Origin: Onthophagus taurus
Taxonomy: Eukaryota > Arthropoda > Insecta > Coleoptera > Scarabaeidae
NCBI RefSeq assembly: GCF_036711975.1
Contig: NC_091972.1
Span: 19,907,001-19,971,000, forward strand
Length of the DNA: 64,000 nucleotides
Reading direction: 5' to 3'
Positions 43,127-54,040 of the stretch are shown one piece after another. Below the pieces are notes generated by a model. The model had not been told where the DNA came from, made no database searches, and saw nothing but the letters and a program-made list of their open reading frames with translations. Within the stretch, counting starts at the first letter, position 1. Each line of letters begins with the position of its first letter. Made by a program: the position numbers and the translations under genes.

Positions 43127-45003
43127 ATGTCTCAGTTTGTTATAAAAATCAAAGAATTATGCCTAGAGTTTATTGAACATGGCAATCACATTTCTTCTGC
43201 TCGTAATTATATCGCAGGACGTTTTAATTTATCTGAAGAAGATCTCAATTGTGTTGTTCAAAATATTCAACAACGTCTGCTGGCGTCTTTCAAAATTAAA
43301 TGGTCTGCATCTCATAGAATGAAAGAACGTTTTTTAGAGCAAAATTCTGAATGGTTAGATAAAGATTTCGTTGTGAATCTATAAGAGGAAAATCTACTAT
43401 CTACGTCTGGAGTAATCTCAGAAAAAGGCCGTCCGTGTAAAAAATTTGATGATTCCAGTGAAAGGACAAAGAGAAGAAATTCAACTCGCTTGCTGCAGAC
43501 TGAAGGTTTGGACCAATTACGTCATGCATTTTGGCAAGGACTACGAACAGAAGGCCAAATTAGGAACGCAAATATTATTGAAAGTATAAAAAATATATCA
43601 ACGGACCAGCAAGATTTGCATTATCGAGTATTATTCCAAAATGAAGGTATCGAAAGTCCATTGAGTAAAGAAAATTCGTTGGCTCTAATGGCAGATATAG
43701 GACTATCTAGATATCAGTATAATATATTACGATCATACGCTGCAACACAACGATGTAAATTATTATCTAGTTATTACCAAGTTCAGAGCGCAAAGAAAGA
43801 TTGTTACCCAAATCCTCCATAGATAACTGTCACACCAGTAAGCGCCAGTATAACATTACAAAGCTTACTTGATCACACCACCAAGAGACTTTTAAAACAC
43901 AATCAGAGGAAGTGTTAAAATATCTTACGGTAACTGATCTCATATTAATGTGTAAGTGGGGATGTGATGGGTCTTCTGGACAAAGCCAATATAAACAGAT
44001 TCTACCAGGTGAAACAGATTAAATAACCGATTCTCATTTGTTTATTTCATCATTAGTCCCTTTGCGTATAACCGACAAAACATCCACAACAATATTATGG
44101 GAAAACCCAACTCCTTCTTCAACTCGATTCTGTAGACCTATATCTATAGAGTTTGCAAAAGAAACTGCGGAGAGAACCAGATGTCTAGCTTCAAATATAG
44201 AGTCCTAAATTGATAAGTTAGCGCCAGCACTTATAATGGTAGGTGTTAAGCAATTTAGTACAAACTACCAATTATTTTTTACAATGATCGATGGAAAAGT
44301 ATGCATCACATTAACAGACACTCCTTCTACATCTACTTGTATTCTTTGCCTTGCCAAACCAACGGAAATGAATAATCTGGAGAAGGTAACAAGACTATCT
44401 CGGGAAGATACATACATATAAATTTGGTCTCTCTTCATATCTCGTACAATCTTTTATTTAAAAAATGATCTGCCATTGATCCTTTAAACAAGATTGAAAA
44501 AGAGACTAAGAAAAAACAAGTACAAGACCGATTTAAAGATGAAGTAGGTATAATTATTGATAATCCTCGACAAGGTACTGGAAACTCCAACGATGGTAAC
44601 ACTGCTAGAAGATTCTTTTCTAATCCTTCTTGCACAGCAGATATTACAGGAGTAGATGAGGATTTAATGAAAAGGTTTTTCCATAATTCTTCAAACATTA
44701 GCCAGCGGAAGAACCATAGATGTCAAAAAGTTTGGGGAATACGCATATAAAACAGCAGAACTGTATGTAGATCTATATAAATACAGCCTGCTTCAGTACA
44801 CAAAATACTTATTCACGGTGAAAGCAACATACAAAATATGCTGTATTACCAATAGGACAACTTTCAAAAGATGCACAAGAAGCTAGAAATAAATTGCCAC
44901 CAATCAAAATGTTTTCAATACGTTACTATACACCTCTGATCCTTATATATCATCAATTAGACATGTTGTAAAAAAAAGCAAGTTAGACTTAGATCCAGAT
45001 GCC
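43127..45003 (+). pseudogene. Transib/RAG1-like transposase, broken
   Basis: Starts at ATG 43127 (MSQFVIKIKELCLEFIEHGN). Stops at 43382, 43820 and 43916 and several frameshifts interrupt it. The core order matches Transib and RAG1: KWGCDGSSGQSQYKQ (first Asp codon 43966-43968), WENPTPSSTRFCRPISIEF, FFTMIDGKVCITLTDT (second Asp 44290-44292) followed by STCILCLAKP (C-x2-C, as in RAG1 after its second Asp), DNPRQGTGNSNDGNTARRFF, and QLSKDAQEARNK (Glu 44879-44881, aligned with the RAG1 catalytic Glu). Sequence after this decays. A TATAAATA lies upstream at about 43061. Assignment rests on my recall of the family. It is a mobile-element relic, not an immune gene. Confidence 0.78.
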
Positions 45004-45645
45004 TAAGCAAGCATTATTTTTTTCTAAAGGATAAATCTATATTTAAATATCATCTGTGTCTTATTTTAGAAGAAAAATTGTGACTAACTTATGATTTCTC
45101 TGCAAAGTACACATAAAATTCTAGGATAATGATTATACCGTTTATATTATTTATTGGAAATTCACAGGGTTGCTATTAGGCGAATGGGACAACATCTTAA
45201 CTAACACTTTTAAACATACTATAAGGGTACTAAATGTCGTTAGAATCATAAGGTAATTTTTAAATAAAAGCAAGAAAGGGGTAGTTTACCCATACAACCC
45301 TCTGGCACATGTGTGATACATCAATGTAAAGCTCTTTAAAAATGAATATCAGTTTATATACAGTTTGTCCCCGGATCTAGTTACAAAGAGGAAAAAAATT
45401 TTTATTACTGAATTTTCAAACTTATCTCAGCATAAATAATGCGTCGGATATGTTCAAAGCATTAAATCGCACGAATTTTATACTCTAACTATAGAAGTTA
45501 ACTAATTATTCCCATTTTTATGTAAAAATTGGACCTTTTTTCTAAAGTTCAATTTATGATATGTAACCATAGAAACCATAAAAGTTACAACTTAATTATG
45601 TTAGTGAAAAATATACGGACAAATCAAATTAAAATATGGCAAAAT
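45004..45645. other. Spacer without recognised gene
   Basis: No coding frame or clear repeat. It may hold the decayed 3' part of the Transib-like element. Confidence 0.3.
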
Positions 45646-45965
45646 AATTGAATAATAGTATATTATTCAACAAGTGTATAATGACGGCTGTTACCCACGA
45701 AGATGAACTTGCGTATAATGGATGTTACCCACTCAGATTACAACACTCGCTCGCTTCGCTCGCTCATGTTGCAACTTCATCTTCGTAGGTAACAGCCGCC
45801 ATTATACGCTTCTTGAATAATATACTATTATCTACAACTATTGAATTATCTATTCGTTATACAATTGATTTTTAACGGGTAATGACACGTATTACTCATG
45901 ACTGACATGAGGAGCGCATTAAATCACTTTCAGTTTAATCACATGACTGCACAAACATTTTCTCC
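45646..45965. repeat. Inverted-repeat element with CGCTCGCTTCGCTCGC palindrome
   Basis: AATAGTATATTATTCAACAA at 45655 returns inverted near 45832 (TTGAATAATATACTATT). Inside it, GCGTATAATGG and the GC-rich palindrome are also mirrored. The outer right part (TATCTACAACTATTGAAT to GGGTAATGACACG) matches the repeat at 27.8-28.05 kb. Confidence 0.75.
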
Positions 45966-46414
45966 CCCGAAAACTGCGAAAACCGCGTATAATTGCCGTA
46001 TGCTAATGTCTACGGCGGCGGCGTCATAACTTTCTTATATGATACGAACAAAACTCCGAGACCATATAGAGCCTATAGAAAATTGTCCACTCTATATAAT
46101 GATATATAACTTTAGTAGATCACATAATAGCACAAATATGTTGTCCTCTTTATTCCCTCCTCCTTTATTTAAGAATAAATTCGATCAAGAGACGTGTAAT
46201 GTACACTTTAAAGGTATTCATAATCCCCTAATCCAATGACTGAAGTAATGATGTAGTGTTTGGTGGGAAAACAATACCTTAATGTTGGAATGCGCAGACA
46301 TTAATTTACAACATTATCTACAATTAATAATGCTTTAAAACCTAAATCAACAATTTTTAAACCAATCTAAAAATGTTGATGCAGTAACCCATGCCTTACG
46401 ATTCAATCTTTCAA
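45966..46414. other. Spacer without recognised gene
   Basis: Contains a small GGCGGCGGCG patch at 46013-46023. No convincing coding frame. Confidence 0.3.
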
Positions 46415-46670
46415 ACTTTTTTTGTACATAACCTCAAATATCTCAAATCCCGGCGTGATTACGAAATGACTTTCATTTTCAGCCCTTAACGCTGCTCGGT
46501 TTGAAAGAACATCCCGTTAAAGTCATCTATAACCACGATATGCCGCTTAGTACATCACCCATCTCTTCAAGTCCATTTTGAAAATTCACCGACTGCTCAT
46601 TAAGTGGGCGATAGCTGCAAGGTGAGTCATAAAACTATCTGTAAATTTCATTATTCGATGTCAAGTTATC
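46415..46670. repeat. Duplicated 3' flank of gene D (also at 53450-53745)
   Basis: The stretch from TTTGTACATAAC through TAAGAACATCCCGTT-like sequence to GCGATAGCTGCAAG.TGAGTC is shared by both places in the same orientation and lies just downstream of the minus-strand chitin-binding genes. The gene D and gene E regions are therefore one segmental duplication. Confidence 0.85.
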
Positions 46671-47746
46671 ATACTGCGCATTTAGCATCGGTTAAAGGAT
46701 CACAACCTGTCGGTGTGGGAATAGTTGCTGCGGATGGATCACATCCAGCATCAGCTATGTGGTCGCATACATTTTTGCTGGGATTGAAATGTAATCCAAC
46801 TGGGCAAGGCGACGGTGCCGTAGTTATCCCATTAGCAATATCTTCCACAATCTTCTGGATAAGGGTGGAAAACTGAGAATTCACCAGTCTAGGGGCAGGT
46901 TACTGATACGCATATTCCACAGTCGAGAGTTTGAGTAGGTACTGTTGGTGTGACAGTGAGAGTAGGTGTTGGCGTTACGGGACCACCTTCACACTCTGCT
47001 GCTTTTAATTCGGGATTAAAGTGTAATCCTGGTTGGCAAGGCATATCGTGAATTTTGCTGTTATCGCAGTTACAATATCTTCCACACTCTTCAGGATGTG
47101 GATGGAAAACTGGGTATTGTCCAGGAATGCAGGGGCAAGTTACATTTGCCGCAATCAGGAACGGTAGTAGGATCACTTGTTGGTGCACCAGTGGAACCAG
47201 GTTCACATCGAACATCAATTGGCCAATCGCAAACATCTAGTTTGGGGTTGAAATGTGAACCCGATGGGCAAGGCATATCGTGAACTGCACCGTAGTTATC
47301 GCACGTACAATATCTGCCACAATTTGTAGGATGTGGGAAGAACTCTGAGAATAACCCGGGTGTGTACGGGCAAGTTACAGATAAGCATTCACCACAGTTC
47401 GGGGCAGGGGTAGTAGTGGATTCGGTGGGTGGAGAGGTTGTGGTTACGGTGGAGCATCTAGCATTGCTTGGTCAATTGCAAACATTTAATTCGGTGTTGA
47501 AATGTAAGCCGTCTGGGCAGGTGGTTTATTACTTTATATACCCAGACACAATAATAAAACTTGCTGCAATCCCGAATATCACGCAAAGTATCTACATAGG
47601 CATTAACAGTACTTGGACAAGCGCCGTCAGGTTCAGCGCCCATTTGAATAACACCCAATACTAATAGAACAGCTACTGTTGCTGTGACCAAAAATTGATT
47701 ATTTAAAAAAATAATTCCTATTATTAAAATTGGTCACACCTTTCAT
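46669..47746 (-). pseudogene. Broken four-domain peritrophin-like gene D
   Basis: The start is intact: exon 47746-47740 (ATG AAA G), 58-bp intron, then MKATVAVLLVLGV as signal peptide and a first CBM14 domain (GACPSTVNAYVDTL, CSKFYYC). A frameshift follows near 47530 (VYKVINHLPRR replaces the normal VLMTCPDG stretch). The second domain (YGAVHDMPCPSG) is in another frame, the third (YPVFHPHPEECGRYCNCDN) again shifted and missing the CDWPEA motif, the fourth shifted between VTCP and VNSQFSTL. The protein would be cut within the first domain. Closest to gene E in its signal peptide and promoter. Confidence 0.88.
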
Positions 47747-47776
47747 TGTTGAAGTTGATTGTTAAACAAAATGTAA

Positions 47777-47829
47777 ACTCTGATGTGACTGTAAAATCGG
47801 AACAACTTATATACCACAATTTTTTATCT
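47777..47829 (-). promoter_or_regulatory. Core promoter of pseudogene D
   Basis: AGATAA (47829-47824), 10 bp, TATATAAG (47813-47806), initiator TCAGAGT (47783-47777) at the standard 32-bp spacing. Still intact although the coding region is broken. Confidence 0.78.
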
Positions 47830-48490
47830 CATAATTGGATCAATTATGTAATCGATATCCGGTTTTGAAATAATTAATAAGTACTTTTCAAATTTGCCGA
47901 AAAGATTAACATCTAAGAATGTTAGAAATTAACTGAAAACTGTATTTATTTTACTGACTACATATTAACTTAACCAAATTATAACATCTATTATAATTTT
48001 TAAATATTTAAATTTTGTTATACTCTTTTTAACCTTAATTTTAAATTATCTCCGTTTTATCAGTTTATTGATCAAACTTTTGAAGAGTACAAGTTATTTA
48101 ATTAAAATCGGACGTAGGAAGCAATATAGAGGTGTCCTTAATAATTAGATTTCTGAACATATTTAGGTCGTCCCTTAATTTTTGTAGAAGAATAATAATT
48201 AAATATCAAAATTTAAAAAATCAATCAGGTGTAAATTTAAATTAATATGTTTTGAGGGATTATTACAATATTACATCAATTAATGACAAGAAAAAAAATT
48301 CATTAATTATTGAAACAGCCTGTATATTAAATAATCTTGATTTGTAGATCTTGTAGAATTGTAATAAATTCTCAAATTTACAAGTACAGAACATTAAAAT
48401 GATAAAGCGCTTTGAAGGATTTTAATTTGATAACACTATTTCCTGCTGTTAACAATAGACCGGCTGAAGTGGTGTATAATAAGTTGCCCA
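47830..48490. repeat. Duplicated upstream region of gene D (also at 56555-57215)
   Basis: Long stretches are nearly the same in both places, for example GGACGTAGGAAGCAATATAG, TTTAGGTCGTCCCTTAATTT and CAATAGACCGGCTGAAGTGG. The shared part ends at GTGGTGT.TATAAT, where the Ginger-like element sits in the second copy. Confidence 0.88.
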
Positions 48491-49084
48491 TATGTACACG
48501 TGCAAGTGATATATGTATATATTTCTATTTAGAGATATTTAGGGTTATGTACAAGAAAAATGGCTTTTTGGCTACTTTTGAAGTTATTGTGTTCTTCTCT
48601 GAAGGTGACAGCTATGTTTATTGCGAGGGGTAAACCGCTGGGGAAGTAGGTGTACAAAATAGGGGAAGTTCGACGAATTACGGGGAAGTCTGGGGAATTA
48701 TGAGGAGATGCGAGTAATTACGGGGAAATACAAGGAATTACGGGGAATTATCGAGGAAGTTTGGGGCAGTACGGGGAATTATTGGGGAAGTACGGGAAAT
48801 TATTTAGAGAAATTTGGGGATATATTGAAACACGATCGAACACGATTAAACACGATATCTAACGATCGAAGTTACGATGTTCCATAAACAAGCTAGATCT
48901 AGTATTAGGTGCGCAGTTTCTGTTTCATAAAGGGTGTGTGAATTGTTACTAGTAGAAGCATCGTTTTCATTCAAAGGTAAGATTGAATGAGTATCATATT
49001 AAAATTTAAATTTATATTAACATATCGTGAAGAGTCAATGATACTAAATTCGCTCGTAAATTCTGTTTTGTATTAGGCGCCAGG

Positions 49085-52000
49085 ATGACGGCAAATCGCT
49101 ATCGCTGTTTTCAAGAGGCCGAAAATTTTCTACAATTTCAATTAAATGAAAATGTTAAGGAAATTCTTATTATTAGCGGATTTGATAATGAGGTGCTGCT
49201 TGGTACGATTGACGAAAATGATCTAGAAAAAATAGAAGCATTTATTAGAAATGACTACCATGAATTACTAACTTTGGAAGAAAAAAATTTGTTTTACGGG
49301 ATTTTTAAAAATAATCCGCAGCAATTTAAATTGCTATCTGGCACGAAAAAACAAATAGTTTTAATTTCCAAATTTTATAAATCCAAATACGAGAGAAAAA
49401 TATCGACTCAGTCTACGCAAACCGACATAACTGAAAACATTTCTGAGCAGACATTACCACCCCCCTCAGCACAACCATTAAGTGAGACTGCAGCTACAGA
49501 TCAGGAAACAGAAAAGTGCGTTATATTAAAAGCTCTTAAGTGCTGGCTTAAAACAAAAGTTAGTCAGGAACAATGGTTAATATTTGAATCAAAATGTAAT
49601 GGTATAAGCCTAAAAATTCAAAAAGGATTAGATGAACATTTTTCTTGCACTGTGACTTGCTTTTGTGGTCAAAGTTGAAAAATCCAAAAGGTGTCCAAAA
49701 CAGACACTTGTCAACCAAGACGGCTATATGCTAATGTTCATAAACATTTTTTAAGTAAACATATTACTGCGCATACGAACGATCAAATTAATGCACCAGC
49801 TATTGTTGAAAGTAAACGCAGGGAAACATCAATTACTGATTATTTTACGTTGAACCCAAATCCGTGTTCTTCACGTGCAAGTTCTTCAGTTGAAAATAAT
49901 TCACAAAAGATTATTATACTAGAAAATATTTCCGTAACACCTGTTGACCGTACTGACACATCTCATCATGAATGTCTGAAGAGTATTGAAAATATTTACT
50001 TTAATGAAACCGCCTCGGAAACCGATAAAGAAAATGTTTCCTCAGAAGTATCAATCAGCGTAACCGAGTGTGTAACTCCAACAAAGACCGAAATCTCGAC
50101 GACACCCTTACACAAGTTCCTATACGAAAAATTGTTACTCGTAATAATTTTCCCCAGACTAGCTCTTCAAAATGGAAATTAGAAAAGTACGGAAGAAGTG
50201 AAAGATCTAAACGCAAAAGAGACAATATTGACAATAATCAACTGTTTATAACAGAGTTTTTTCTTTACTAAACGACGCAACAAATGTTTTATCTGCTAAT
50301 CCCGAAATAATTAATCAGATCGATGATACTCTTAAAATTAGAGGGGAAAGCGATTTCTCATTGAAAAATGCGTGAAAGAATGTGACAGGGTTGCTAAAAA
50401 TTCTTTGTGAAATTTTCCTAAAAAATACAAAACGTTCAAAATATAAACACACTTTTGACGACGTTATTAAAAAATTTAGTCTTTATTTATTTTACATTGG
50501 TGGTAGACTTTTGTATGAAGTCCTTTATACAAATTTAAAGGGCGCACTCCCAACAATTTCGACCCCGAATAGATATGTTAACAATCAGAATAAGTATTTT
50601 GATGAAGGCAGTTTCGACTTTGCAAATCTTAAAGTTTTTCTGGACGAAAGGAATCTTGCCTCGATTGTTTGGATTGCTGAAGACGCCACCAGGATAACGG
50701 GAAAAGTTGAATACAATTCTAGAAACAATACAGTGATGGGATTTTCTCTGCCACTTAAAAATGGTTTGCCTGTAACAGATGCATATTTGGCGACTTCATC
50801 AAGAGTTATGCAGGAATATTTCCTAATAATAATGGCGCAACCGCTGTGTCAAAACGCACCAGCTTATTGTTTATCAGTATATGGCACTGACAACACATTT
50901 ATATACAAAGACGTTCTTCAACGATGGAAATATTTAGAAAAGGAAGCTATTCGTTATGGAATAAAAATATTGGGTTACTCCTCTGATGGAGATACGCGGC
51001 TTCTACAGTCTATGCGTATAAGAGCAAAACTTCCTTTCAAACAAACGCAGGAACCTAATTGGCCGTGGTTTCAAATACCCATAGACAATGAATTTAACCC
51101 TGAAAACTGGCAATGTTTTACACAAGACGAGGTTCATATCGGAACTAAACTACGAAATCGCCTACTTAAAGCCAACATTTATTTGCCGATAGGAAATTTT
51201 ACTATATCCGTAACGCATATTGAAGAACAAGTGAAGAATCAACCAAAAAACAAACATATTTTAACGATTTCCGATCTAAATCCAACAGACCGAATGAACT
51301 TCAAATCAGTGGAAAAAATTACATCCTTAGAAGTATTGGAATTGCTGAAGAACGTAGAAGATTCAGAAGGCACAATCTCGTATTTGAAAGTCATCAGTTA
51401 CATATTAAACGCATTCTTAAATAAAAACATATAAAAGGGATGAAATTCTCCATATTTCTCAATAAAATATATAAAAAATAGAAAAAGTAAAAATTTTTTG
51501 TGAGAAATAATTAAATATTAAAATTTATTATTAAAGAGCAGACATGTTTCGAAACGATTGTTTCATCTTCAGTACTTTAAAATATATGCAAAATGATGGA
51601 AAAAATACAAAAATATAAATAAATTGGGAATATCTTAGTAAATTTTTTTAGCAAAATTTTCTTAAAAAATAAAATTATTTCTATATAGGTTTTCTTTTTG
51701 TTAAAAATGAAAATAAAACATTTAGAAATATTGGAAATAAACTTATGAAAAATTTACTAAGATATTCCCAATTTATTTATATTTTTGTATTTTTTCCATC
51801 ATTTTGCATATATTTTAAAGTACTGAAGATGAAACAATCGTTTCGAAACATGTCTGCTCTTTAATAATAAATTTTAATATTTAATTATTTCTCACAAAAA
51901 GTTTTTACTTTTTCTATTTTTTATATAAAAACATATCTTTAGAAAAACGACTGTATTATATTTGGCACGCTGTGTTTTACTTCCGCATATGGAGATATTG

Positions 52001-52340
52001 GATAAAAGAACACAAAACATATAAACTAACCGATAATTTCATCACCTTAAACGCCTACCTCTGTGTAGAACTAAATGCACACTATTTGATAAAACTTGTA
52101 TGCATATTTCGAAGTAACAATTTTCATTCTGATATGTTTTGTCCGTGGCTATTTGTCCGTGGCTGGATTTTTTTGTATGGCCGAAAACACCAGACATCGC
52201 GGTTGTTGATGAAGAGTATGTATTTTACGGTAACATTAATTTACTTGGTAACGGCATATTTCAAATTAGCAGACATGATGATGTAGAAATAAAGAAATTA
52301 TACAAAGCTTTCAAACAAAATTATAAAAAGCTTTAAATCT
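49085..52340 (+). pseudogene. Transposase of the 48.6-52.7 kb element (P-like RNase H core), broken
   Basis: N-terminal part 49085-49678 (RYRCFQEAENFLQFQLNENV, VKEILIISGFDNEVLL, then a Ser/Thr linker and TCTVTCFCGQS, perhaps a finger), 49691-50271 in shifting frames, and the main 350-codon stretch 50382-51434. Candidate catalytic sites follow P-transposase order: IVWIAEDATRITGKVEYNSR (Asp), ILGYSSDGDTRLLQSM (Asp) and CFTQDEVHIGTKLRNRLLK (like FDPPH..K..RNNL). A foldback MITE (51433-51924) cuts it after LNAFLNKNI. It resumes at 51925 with YYIWHAVFYFRIWRYW and YLCVELNAHYLIKLV. Proteins of this type are known to me only as uncharacterised repeat ORFs. Confidence 0.78.
51433..51924. mobile_element. 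Foldback MITE, copy 2
   Basis: Arms of about 200 bp: TAGAAAAAGTAAAAATTTTT to AATATCTTAGTAAATTTTT and the reverse complement up to 51915. ATAAAAACATAT occurs on both sides (51421-51432 and 51925-51936), giving a duplication of at least 8 bp. Same family as 39537-40005. Confidence 0.88.
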
Positions 52341-52689
52341 GTTTGGTCAGTATTATTATTTTCTGTTTTTATATAGAAAAACTCAATGTTTTTATTTGCC
52401 AAAGAATATATGTTAATTTTTATTGACTTTTATTTGGGTGTTTTACTTAAATACACACGTGGATATGCCGTCCGAAGGGAGAGGAGATACAAGTATGTAA
52501 GAAGAATTACGGGGAAGTATCAGGAAGTATAAGGAATTATGAGGAAATACACGGAAATACAGGGAAATACTAGGAATATAAGTAGGAAGTATAAGGAATT
52601 ATTTGTCAAAGGGGAAGTAGGTGTACAAAATTTGAACTAGCGGTTTACCCCTCGGTTTATTGTAAGGATGTCAGTGTCCTCGTTCAAAA

Positions 52690-53262
52690 ATATAGACTGT
52701 TGTATGACCCATTACATTACACTATATTACATAGACAATTTTTGTGCCCTTCACCAGGAAACGATAGTTGTATGGACTAATACGCCCAACTATCCAAGGT
52801 GAAGAAATTCCTTTTTCAAAGGAAGTCAAATATCCAGGAGTAACCCTAGACAAAACCCTCTCATGGAATGGAGTTTTGCACAAAGCTAGACTATCCTTGT
52901 GAACTTGTCTGGCAGAAGTATACTGCCAGACACCTCGAATTAAGCGAGCCTACAGCCTAGGTACGTACTGTACTGTATTCCAGGCGGAAGTATTTGCTAT
53001 TGATGTGGGAGCTAAAATCATTCTTGAGAGAGGGGTAAAGAACATGACACTACGACTGTTCTCAGACCGTCAAGTTGCTCTCCAGGCGTTGCAAGCCGTG
53101 GAAACGGTGTCGGTTCTGGTTAATGACTGCAAGAGAACATTAAACACGCTGAGTTGTGATAACAGAGTTTCTCTGATCTGGGTCCCAGGTCACTCTGGAG
53201 TTGCTGGCAATGAAGTGGCAGATGAGCTAGCACGAGAGGGCAGCATACAGAACCGACAGTAA
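52690..53262 (+). pseudogene. R1-like LINE relic with RNase H domain
   Basis: 52745-52920 matches the LINE at 63.4-63.6 kb almost base for base (CCAAGGTGAAGAAATTCCTT, ACCCTAGACAAAACCCTCTC), then jumps to the RNase H domain. 53005-53262 reads LRLFSDRQVALQAL (Asp) and IWVPGHSGVAGNEVADELAR (His and Asp). QAEVFAI just upstream supplies the Glu. The RT and the stretch between are deleted. Confidence 0.85.
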
Positions 53263-54040
53263 ATTAATATCTTCATGCTCATACCGCGTTCAGTGTTCAA
53301 CTTAAGGGGTCATAACTTATGAAGGAAAAATAGTACAACACCATTCAATAACACATTTTGTAGGACAATGATTGTACTGAAATATGTAATAGATAAAATA
53401 GAGCAAAAAAGTATTGTGCGTCCGATATATAACTTCAAAAGTAGCCAAAAATCCATTTTTCTTGTACATAACATCAAATATCTCAAATCTTGACGTGATG
53501 GTCCAGTTCTGAGCTCGGATTATGATTTTTAGCAGAATGTTATTTCGGAAATGACTTTCATTTTCTCTTAACGCTGTTCGGTTTGTAAGAACATCCCGTT
53601 GAAATCATCTATAACTACAATATGCCGCTTAGTACATCTCTTCAAGTCCATTTTGAAAATTCACCAACTGCTCATTAAGTGAGCGATAGCTGCAAGATGA
53701 GTCATAAAACCATCTTTACATTTGTTTATTCGATGTCTATTATCGATACATTTTCTACATCAGTTCATGTGACTTCATCATTTGTACATTTTATTTCGTG
53801 TTTGTTTTTTTTCTAAAATCACTCTTGATCAAGTAAGGTACACTCTGGAGTTGCTGATTATTGCTATTTGCGGAGAACATCCTTTTGGGATTTATGTTAT
53901 TGAAAAATAATTATTATTAAATTTTATATTATTATTAAAAAAATAATAATAAAAGAAAAACTTCATTTGCTACTAACAGTTTATTATATTGGTAGGTACT
54001 ATTAAAAACAATTCGGATTTATACATAATAAATTGAATTA
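53263..54040. repeat. Duplicated 3' flank of the gene E region (matches 46415-46670)
   Basis: 53450-53745 is the counterpart of 46415-46670 (CATCAAATATCTCAAATC, GCTGTTCGGTTTG, CCATTTTGAAAATTCACC). A part near 53440-53475 also occurs inverted near 48545-48580. The rest (53746-54040) is AT-rich with no gene. Confidence 0.75.

Larger units (their letters stand above)
48624..52654 (+). mobile_element. Unclassified P-like DNA transposon with 16-bp TIRs and 8-bp TSD
   Basis: CGAGGGGTAAACCGCT (48624-48639) is repeated as a perfect reverse complement at 52639-52654. GTTTATTG is duplicated directly outside (48616-48623 and 52655-52662). Inside both ends are arrays of GGGGAAGTA, GGGGAATTA and similar units, in the same orientation, plus a shared GGGGAAGTAGGTGTACAAAA (48640-48659 and 52612-52631). 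The interior carries a long broken transposase and a foldback MITE. An 8-bp duplication fits P or hAT elements; the protein is P-like rather than hAT-like. Confidence 0.92.

Noticed and set aside
43127..45003. A functional RAG1-like host gene
   Set aside because: Several stops and frameshifts and lack of any RAG2-like neighbour point to a transposon relic.
48412..48633. 73-codon plus-strand frame before the P-like transposon
   Set aside because: Runs into the transposon terminus. It lies in duplicated non-coding upstream DNA of gene D and has no similarity or leader.
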